Assembly: GCA_002495535.1 (NCBI GenBank)
Contig: DAFX01000043.1
Span: 1 to 7,260, forward strand
DNA length: 7,260 nucleotides
From: Euryarchaeota archaeon UBA433
Lineage (GTDB): Archaea > Thermoplasmatota > Poseidoniia > Poseidoniales > Poseidoniaceae
Reading direction: 5' to 3'
Within the stretch, counting starts at the first letter, position 1; the number at the start of each line of letters is the position of its first letter. The notes under the pieces were generated by a model, which did no database searches, was not told the DNA's origin, and saw nothing but the letters and a program-made list of their open reading frames with translations. This document shows positions 1-4,672 of the stretch, piece after piece. The translations under genes and the position numbers were made by a program.

Positions 1-713
1 AGGTAGGGGAGAATATCACCGAGGGGTGCGGCACCAGGCAGCACGGTCTTAGCGTTCTTGAGTGGCGTTTGGTTAAGTCCACGGCGAGCGGCTGGGTCTC
101 GACCACCGGACCGTCCGATCAACTTCTCAACGTGGTGAAGGGCGCTTGACTCGACAAAGAGGTAGCCGCGCATTCCAGTTGGGTGGAGGATGGACATAAT
201 GTCGCCCTGAAGCGAAGTCAACGAACCGCTGCCATGCAAGCGAGCGTACATCTCGTTGGCAACACGTTGTTCGGAACCAATCGCTGTCTTCACGATGTAA
301 AGGAACGAGCCTACAGATCCGTACATCTCACCAAAGAGTGTCGTGTTGTTTTCCATGTCAAGGTTTGAGAAGATACAGTTGTATTCTTGGAGCGTCCCTG
401 GGTCAATCCAGTTTGCTTCGGTGTAGCGGCCCATTGGCGTGACTTCATCGGTCGATGCAACAACGAGCACGGGCATGACGTCAACCAAGTTTCGGCCCAT
501 GTCGATTCCACGGTCAATGCCGGCGCCTTGGTAGTGAAGCGAATCAACTGGGATTCCCGTGGATTCTGAAACACGAGTGAGGACTTCCTCTGGAGTATCT
601 CCGACGCCCCAAACGCCGTCCCAGAGAGCTGGGAAATCAGGATCCTGTTTGTTTCGGCGGAGAAGAAGCAGCTTCTCTTCGAATCGTACGTATGCAACAA
701 ATGCGTTTACCAT
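1..713 (-). CDS. spt5: Transcription elongation factor Spt5 (NusG family) with N-terminal Nudix-like domain, 3' partial
   Basis: Spt5 binds the RNA polymerase clamp, usually together with Spt4, and promotes processive elongation. The ORF opens at 713 and stays open to the window edge (237 complete codons), so the C-terminal KOW domain would lie outside. Residues about 137-237 form the NGN domain: FLYIVKTAIGSEQRVANEMY, then DIMSILHPTGMRGYLFVES and TVLPGAAPLGDILPY match the order and spacing of archaeal Spt5. Ordinary archaeal Spt5 begins at the NGN domain, but here about 125 residues precede it. They look like a Nudix fold: strand VAYVRFEEKLLLLRRN, then ALWDGVWGVGDTPEEVL and STGIP, then a WIDPGTL segment. 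The Nudix box is degenerate (SES where REUxEE is expected), so hydrolase activity is doubtful. The start is supported by a good Shine-Dalgarno sequence and by the 15-bp gap to secE, the classic archaeal neighbour. Spt5 identity is confident; the Nudix assignment is by eye. Confidence 0.88.
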   Translation of the reverse strand, partial: MVNAFVAYVRFEEKLLLLRRNKQDPDFPALWDGVWGVGDTPEEVLTRVSESTGIPVDSLHYQGAGIDRGIDMGRNLVDVMPVLVVASTDEVTPMGRYTEANWIDPGTLQEYNCIFSNLDMENNTTLFGEMYGSVGSFLYIVKTAIGSEQRVANEMYARLHGSGSLTSLQGDIMSILHPTGMRGYLFVESSALHHVEKLIGRSGGRDPAARRGLNQTPLKNAKTVLPGAAPLGDILPY

Positions 714-718
714 TTCAA

Positions 719-726
719 ATCACTCC
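719..726 (-). promoter_or_regulatory. Shine-Dalgarno sequence of spt5
   Basis: On the minus strand this reads GGAGTGAT, a close match to the archaeal consensus AGGAGGTGAT, five bases before the ATG at 713. It lies in the short gap after the secE stop codon. It settles the start of the Nudix-Spt5 fusion: the extra N-terminal domain is translated with Spt5 and is not an upstream misannotation. Confidence 0.75.
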
Positions 727-728
727 AA

Positions 729-1001
729 TCAGTTTCCGATGCCAATGACATCTTGAATAAGCCAGGGGAGGAAGTTGTCCATCAGGACAAGCATGGCAAA
801 GCCGATGCCTCCGAGCACAAACATACCGATGCCGCAAATGATGCAAGTTTGCTTGAATTCTTGTGGAGTCGGCTTACGAGCCATGCGAATAATACGAGCC
901 CAAGAACCTCTCGAAATTCGACGGAACTGGGATTCAATCCAGTCTTGACGGTCCTGGACTCGGTCTTCAAAAGAGCGGTTTTCTGTAGTTTGACCAGACA
1001 T
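729..1001 (-). CDS. secE: Preprotein translocase subunit SecE / Sec61 gamma
   Basis: This 90-aa protein is the small clamp subunit of the SecYE(beta) channel, which moves or inserts proteins across the cytoplasmic membrane. The pattern is that of SecE: a charged N-terminal part, an amphipathic segment (residues about 25-50, with RMARKPTPQEFKQT resembling the conserved R-x-P-t-x-x-E-F motif), and one C-terminal membrane helix (about 53-77, CIICGIGMFVLGGIGFAMLV). The N-terminal about 25 residues are hydrophilic and somewhat long for archaeal Sec61 gamma. The frame stays open further upstream to about 1352, but the ATG at 1001 is preferred because GAGGT lies six bases before it and the longer version would run into the divergent dnaJ. 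It lies 15 bp upstream of spt5, the conserved archaeal secE-spt5 order. Confidence 0.9.
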   Translation of the reverse strand: MSGQTTENRSFEDRVQDRQDWIESQFRRISRGSWARIIRMARKPTPQEFKQTCIICGIGMFVLGGIGFAMLVLMDNFLPWLIQDVIGIGN

Positions 1002-1007
1002 GGTACA

Positions 1008-1047
1008 ACCTCGGGCTTTCAATGCCACCAACATGGTGATTATAACC
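1008..1047 (-). promoter_or_regulatory. secE-spt5 promoter (TATA box) and ribosome binding site
   Basis: Read on the minus strand, GGTTATAATCA (1037-1047) gives a TATA-like core at 1040-1045, about 40 bases before the secE ATG. Transcription starting about 25 bases downstream would leave a leader of roughly 15 bases holding the GAGGT Shine-Dalgarno sequence (1008-1012). An imperfectly placed small palindrome, CACCA-ACA-TGGTG (1026-1038), lies between the TATA box and the predicted start site and could be fortuitous. No start site has been mapped; this is inferred from spacing. Confidence 0.5.
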
Positions 1048-1142
1048 ACTCCGACGCGAAGCACCGCGCCGGCATACCCCGGTTTCACTCCACATCTATC
1101 AAGGCGAGGGTTGATGTGGGAGGGGCGGTGAAGTAAGGTCGA
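1046..1142 (+). promoter_or_regulatory. dnaJ upstream region, weak signals
   Basis: This part of the divergent intergenic region must hold the dnaJ promoter, but no convincing TATA box is visible on the plus strand. TTATAA at 1040-1045 is self-complementary and could serve both directions, which would give dnaJ a leader of about 75 bases. Candidate ribosome binding sites are GGTGA (1127-1131, eleven bases from the ATG) and AAGGT (1135-1139, three bases away); neither has ideal spacing. Confidence 0.3.
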
Positions 1143-2045
1143 ATGGCGCAGAAAGACCCGTACAGTGTGTTGGGCGTCAGCAAGGATGCTGGCGACGCTG
1201 AAATCAAACGAGCCTTTCGTAAAAAAGCACGCCAGTATCACCCAGATCGCAACCCTGATGATGCGAATGCGGAAGCGAAATTCAAAGAAGTTCAACAGGC
1301 CTATGATACGATTGGCACCGCAAAAGAACGCAACGAATACGAACAACAACAACGTATGTCAAGCATGTTTGGCGGCGGGGGTGGACCTTCGTTCGGCGGT
1401 GGAGGCGGCATGGATGACATGCTTCGGCAGATGTTCGGTGGGGGTGGAGGTCAAGCCTTCGGCGGAAGAGGCGGCATGGGTGGAAGGCAACAGCGCCAAC
1501 AACCTCGTTCTCGTCAAAAAGGATCCGACATCAAAGTAAGCCTTGCAATCACGGTCGAGCAAGCCGAAAAAGGTGGCAAATTCCCATTCACATTCAAGCG
1601 ATTAAAGCCGAATCAAAATGGAACGATGGAAGCGACTTCCGTGACCTTGCAAACGTCGATCAAACCTGGCGTAAAGCACGGCACAGTTACCCGGCTGCGT
1701 GGTCAAGGCCATGATCACCCTGAAGGTGAACCAGGTGATGTTTTGTTGACGGTCCGCATTCAATTTGGAGAAGGCCGAAGATGGGATGACTCAACGCTTG
1801 TTCAAGAGGTCCAAGTTGCCTACAGTACGCTCATGTTGGGTGGCAAAGTCAAGGTAAAATTGCCATCGGGGAAGACCATCAAACTCAGTGTAGCTCCCGA
1901 AACTCATGTCGGAGATCGACGAAAGGTATCCGGTGCAGGCTACGATGGAGGCGATTTGGAACTCGAATTCGTCCTCCCAGAATCCGAGGGGTTAACCAAG
2001 GACCAGATCAAGGCACTTGAAACCCTGAGGGACAAGGGGTTGTGA
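1143..2045 (+). CDS. DnaJ-class co-chaperone, type II (J domain, G/F region, no zinc finger)
   Basis: J-proteins stimulate the ATPase of Hsp70 (DnaK) and hand it client proteins in the cytoplasm. The 300-aa sequence starts with a J domain (about 5-68) carrying the essential HPD at 33-35 between helices II and III. A very glycine-rich region follows (75-114, with F and M), then a basic Q/R linker (115-127). There are no CxxCxGxG repeats, so it lacks the zinc finger of canonical DnaJ. Two C-terminal beta-sandwich client-binding domains follow (about 129-205 and 215-290; the segment around LMLGGKVKVKLPSGKTIKL is typical). Architecture and length resemble bacterial CbpA (about 306 aa). The start is chosen because MAQKDPYSVLGV is the usual J-domain beginning. 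No dnaK or grpE is in the window. The RNase gene begins three bases after its stop, so the two are probably co-transcribed and perhaps translationally coupled. Confidence 0.93.
   Translation: MAQKDPYSVLGVSKDAGDAEIKRAFRKKARQYHPDRNPDDANAEAKFKEVQQAYDTIGTAKERNEYEQQQRMSSMFGGGGGPSFGGGGGMDDMLRQMFGGGGGQAFGGRGGMGGRQQRQQPRSRQKGSDIKVSLAITVEQAEKGGKFPFTFKRLKPNQNGTMEATSVTLQTSIKPGVKHGTVTRLRGQGHDHPEGEPGDVLLTVRIQFGEGRRWDDSTLVQEVQVAYSTLMLGGKVKVKLPSGKTIKLSVAPETHVGDRRKVSGAGYDGGDLELEFVLPESEGLTKDQIKALETLRDKGL
1365..1478 (+). repeat. Duplicated glycine-rich unit inside dnaJ
   Basis: Two 16-residue units, MFGGGGGPSFGGGGGM (residues 75-90, bases 1365-1412) and MFGGGGGQAFGGRGGM (residues 97-112, bases 1431-1478), agree at 13 positions and are separated by DDMLRQ. 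They make up almost the whole G/F region. This looks like an internal duplication of 22 residues per period, although glycine-rich composition alone inflates the similarity. Confidence 0.6.
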
Positions 2046-2048
2046 AGC

Positions 2049-4430
2049 ATGGGGCGTCCAAAAAAGAAGGGCAAGAACCGCCACAACCAGAAGCGCAACA
2101 AGGGACCTCAAACTCCTGCTGACGAGCGCTTATGGAGGCGACTGTGTGGCCATTTCGCCACCGATCATTCCCTGTGGTCCACAGTATGGGATGGGGATTC
2201 AATCGCAACCTACCTCACTGAGAGAGAACACCTCAACCAGCGGTTCAAACTCGACGAGAAGGCTGAACGAGCGTTCCGCAGTGAACTCGACCAAACTCTT
2301 TCACTGGCGAGGAAGAAAAGAGAACGATTCGTAGAAATTGAAGACGGTTTGACGCTTCGAACCCCTGCCGAAGTGGAAACGATCGAAACAAATGTTCGCT
2401 CATGGCAAGCATTCACTTCCCTTCACGCAGCGGGAGGTTCATCGCCACTGACCGGTCTTCCTGGGCTGAAACAAGGTGACGCTGTCGATGCAGACGCAGG
2501 GCACTTTGTCGCGAAATCTGACGCAGAACGCTACTCTCTTTTGGAAAGCGTTTGGATGGCTCACCTTGCTGGCGAGGATTATCCAGAATCGTTCAGCCTA
2601 GTTGAGGGTGAAGTCGTACGATCTTGGGGCTCGTTTGATCTGGTCAAGGAAGCGAGGTACATCGCCAAACAAAGGTCTGGTCTACGTTTCCCTGAAGCGG
2701 AGCCGAGCATGGCGCTTTTGTTGCTTCAAGCCAAGCACCTCACCACTCGCAGCCTGCTCGAGTTGCGATTGGAGAACAAGCGAGAAGGTGGATTCAATCC
2801 TTTTCCATCGACCTACAATGAGCGCCTCATCGAAGCAGCAGACAGTTTACCTGAAGTCGACGGTGACCATGCTGTCAAAGAAGGAAGAAAGGACCTACGG
2901 CATCTTCCCTTCGTAACCATTGACCCTCACGACGCCAAGGATTTCGATGATGCTGTGTGCCTTATCGAAGAAAACGGGAAACGCACATTGTGGGTGGGGA
3001 TCGCAGACGTGGCACATTATGTTCGACCCGGTACGACGCTCGATGCCGCAGCTCGTCATCGCGCAACTTCCGTGTACCTACCCCATGCAGTCCTGCCAAT
3101 GTTGCCTCCGAAACTTGCCGATGATTTGTGTTCCTTGAGAGCCGAAGTCGACCGGTTCTCGATGGTTGTCGCGATGCACATCAATGAACACAACGAGATT
3201 GAAAACACAGAAGCATTTGAGGCAGTCATCAATGTGAAACGTAACTTAGCCTATGAAGAGGCCATTGGAAAACCTGAATTCAAATCCATGTTCGAACTTG
3301 CAGCGGCATGGCAACAAAAAGAAGTTCGGTTGAACATTCAGAACGCTGAGTTACGTCCCCGCTTACACGGGGATGAAGCGCTGCACGTTGAGGTGAAATG
3401 GCCCAACGAAGCCACCCGAATGATCGAATCGTTCATGGTGGCCACCAATGCCTCGATTGGTCACTTCCTTGGCTCCATTGAAGCACCCCTCCCATGGCGA
3501 TGCCACACCCCCCCAGATGCTCCCGAAGTCGAAGAACTGAATGCAAAATTGGAGGCACTTGGCGTCAACATCGTTCTGCCTCGCCCGTCAACAAGGACGC
3601 ATGGCCAGAGTGAAACTGACGAACTAAGCAACCTCCTTGGAGCGTGGGCCGGTGCTGGAGTCGACCTTTCTGGACTCTCTTCCGAATCTTCAGCAACAGA
3701 CGAAGTGGCCACTTATCTTTCGAATGTGCTCGACCCGGAAGCCCGCCAATCCATCCTCGATGCTCTTGAAAATGCCCAAGCAAAGGCATCACTGTTGACC
3801 GGCCCGGTCAGAAGAGTGGTTGACCAGGGCCTCTTCCAGTTGATGCAACGGGCAAAATACAGTGAAGAGAACCTCGGTCATTTCGGACTCAACCTCGATG
3901 CTTATGTCCATTTTACCTCCCCGATTCGAAGGTACCCTGACTTGATGGCTCATCGGCAATTGAAAGCTCACCTGCACGGCTTACCTTGGTCGCATGATGA
4001 AGAGGAAACCGCCTCTTTAGCAGCCCACTGTTCTGAACGAGGCCACGCCGCTAAGCGGTTAGAATGGGAATTGGTAGCCAATGCATACCATATCCATTTG
4101 CTTCGTGGCGGTGCAATCGGTGAAGACTCAACTGAGCACGCAACCATCGAGGGCGAAACGATCTACAACGCCAGAGTCACTGGACTGCGCGGAGTTTGGG
4201 TGTTCCTTGATCTCGCAGATGATGGTTCGATTCATGGCCGCATGCACGTGCGTCAACTTGGAGGAAAGCGAAGGTTGCTTGTCGATGAGTTCGGCCTGCA
4301 AGTGCTTCCTGCCGAGCCTAACCAGCATGGAGAACACCCTCCAGTAATCCAATTGGGCCAGGTGTTCAGTTGCCGCTTGCGTGGATTGGATGTGTGGGCG
4401 GGCTCGCTTGATTTGGCTCCTGTCAATTAA
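2049..4430 (+). CDS. RNase II/RNase R family 3'-5' exoribonuclease (RNB domain, C-terminal S1)
   Basis: Enzymes of this family degrade RNA processively from the 3' end, releasing nucleoside 5'-monophosphates. The RNB domain (about 286-650) contains TIDPHDAKDFDDAV, whose D292, D298, D300 and D301 correspond to the four metal-binding aspartates of E. coli RNase II (D201, D207, D209, D210). By motif alignment Y343 (in VYLP), Y402 (in NLAYEEA), E460 (in MIESFM) and R627 (in HFTSPIRRYPD) match RNase II Y253, Y313, E390 and R500, so it should be active. An S1-type RNA-binding domain closes the protein (about 700-790). The first 19 residues are very basic. Residues about 20-285 show no clear cold-shock domain, unlike bacterial RNase R, and the stretch 507-598 between conserved blocks looks about 40 residues longer than usual. 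The gene starts three bases after dnaJ. RNase R homologues are patchy in archaea (known in haloarchaea); this one is full length at 793 aa. Confidence 0.92.
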   Translation: MGRPKKKGKNRHNQKRNKGPQTPADERLWRRLCGHFATDHSLWSTVWDGDSIATYLTEREHLNQRFKLDEKAERAFRSELDQTLSLARKKRERFVEIEDGLTLRTPAEVETIETNVRSWQAFTSLHAAGGSSPLTGLPGLKQGDAVDADAGHFVAKSDAERYSLLESVWMAHLAGEDYPESFSLVEGEVVRSWGSFDLVKEARYIAKQRSGLRFPEAEPSMALLLLQAKHLTTRSLLELRLENKREGGFNPFPSTYNERLIEAADSLPEVDGDHAVKEGRKDLRHLPFVTIDPHDAKDFDDAVCLIEENGKRTLWVGIADVAHYVRPGTTLDAAARHRATSVYLPHAVLPMLPPKLADDLCSLRAEVDRFSMVVAMHINEHNEIENTEAFEAVINVKRNLAYEEAIGKPEFKSMFELAAAWQQKEVRLNIQNAELRPRLHGDEALHVEVKWPNEATRMIESFMVATNASIGHFLGSIEAPLPWRCHTPPDAPEVEELNAKLEALGVNIVLPRPSTRTHGQSETDELSNLLGAWAGAGVDLSGLSSESSATDEVATYLSNVLDPEARQSILDALENAQAKASLLTGPVRRVVDQGLFQLMQRAKYSEENLGHFGLNLDAYVHFTSPIRRYPDLMAHRQLKAHLHGLPWSHDEEETASLAAHCSERGHAAKRLEWELVANAYHIHLLRGGAIGEDSTEHATIEGETIYNARVTGLRGVWVFLDLADDGSIHGRMHVRQLGGKRRLLVDEFGLQVLPAEPNQHGEHPPVIQLGQVFSCRLRGLDVWAGSLDLAPVN

Positions 4431-4463
4431 TGTAGTCAAAACCAAGCGTTTATATTGACTACA
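4431..4463 (+). promoter_or_regulatory. Perfect inverted repeat, candidate operator of the copper operon
   Basis: TGTAGTCAA (4431-4439) and TTGACTACA (4455-4463) form a perfect 9-bp inverted repeat with a 15-base spacer. It begins on the base right after the RNase stop codon, and the TATA box of the following operon fills the right end of the spacer and runs into the right arm. A protein bound here would directly block TBP/TFB, so a repressor site is the simplest reading, and a metal-responsive one given the genes downstream. The regulator is not encoded in the window. An RNA hairpin ending the upstream transcript is possible but less likely, since the loop is long and no T-run follows. Confidence 0.7.
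4449..4456 (+). promoter_or_regulatory. TATA box of the copper operon
   Basis: TTTATATT is a good archaeal TATA element. Its centre lies about 25 bases before the ATG at 4478, the usual distance from TATA box to transcription start, so the transcript should start at or within a base or two of the start codon. The bases between (4464-4477) contain no Shine-Dalgarno match, which agrees with a leaderless mRNA. Confidence 0.65.
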
Positions 4464-4477
4464 ATACACCCCAAATC

Positions 4478-4663
4478 ATGGCACGAGTAAAGGCCCCAGT
4501 CTGCAGTTGTTCTTGCAAAATGAAGCGCCTCTACACGCGGGCTGAAGGTGGTAAAGGCTGGGATCAAATCGGCTGGTTGTGCACCTGTGGCTGTGGTTCA
4601 ATTACCATGGATGAGGGCGAATGGACCCTCGTCGGTTGTGATGAAAACGGATGTTGTGATTGA
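4478..4663 (+). CDS. Small Cys-rich protein (9 Cys in 61 aa), candidate metal-binding protein of the copper operon
   Basis: I do not recognise a named family. Nine of 61 residues are cysteine: 9/11/13 as CxCxC, 35/37/39 again as CxCxC, then C54, C59 and C60. The middle (LYTRAEGGKGWDQIGWLC, followed by a CG pair) resembles the core of a zinc ribbon of the form CxxC...LY.R...W..IG..C..CG, but with tighter and additional cysteines. There is no signal peptide and no membrane segment, so it should be cytoplasmic. It is the first gene behind the palindromic promoter and ends nine bases before copA, so co-expression with the copper exporter is very likely. A metallothionein-like Cu(I) buffer, a chaperone or a metal sensor are all possible roles; a plain structural zinc ribbon is the main alternative. 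The start at 4478 fits a leaderless transcript. The gene call is firm, the function inferred. Confidence 0.8.
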   Translation: MARVKAPVCSCSCKMKRLYTRAEGGKGWDQIGWLCTCGCGSITMDEGEWTLVGCDENGCCD

Positions 4664-4672
4664 GGGTTTCAC

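Noticed and set aside
311..700. Minus-strand 129-aa open frame
   Set aside because: It is an offset-frame shadow of spt5; the spt5 frame from 713 encodes a recognisable NGN domain, while this frame has no recognisable motif.
753..1136. Plus-strand 127-aa open frame
   Set aside because: It is antisense to secE and its promoter, has low-complexity His/Asp composition and no recognisable domain.
1002..1352. N-terminal extension of the secE frame upstream of 1001
   Set aside because: It would overlap dnaJ on the opposite strand, and the ATG at 1001 has a ribosome binding site and a TATA box at proper distance. The added sequence is not SecE-like.
1165..1539. Alternative plus-strand frame inside dnaJ
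   Set aside because: Its sequence is an out-of-frame reading of the J domain and glycine region; the dnaJ frame has the HPD motif and full domain order.
4431..4463. Inverted repeat as a transcription terminator of the RNase gene
   Set aside because: The 15-base loop, the absence of a T-run and the embedded TATA box favour an operator, although dual use cannot be excluded.
4128..4469. Minus-strand 113-aa open frame over the RNase end and the operator
   Set aside because: It is antisense to the S1 domain and would have to start inside the inverted repeat; no motif or ribosome binding site was seen.
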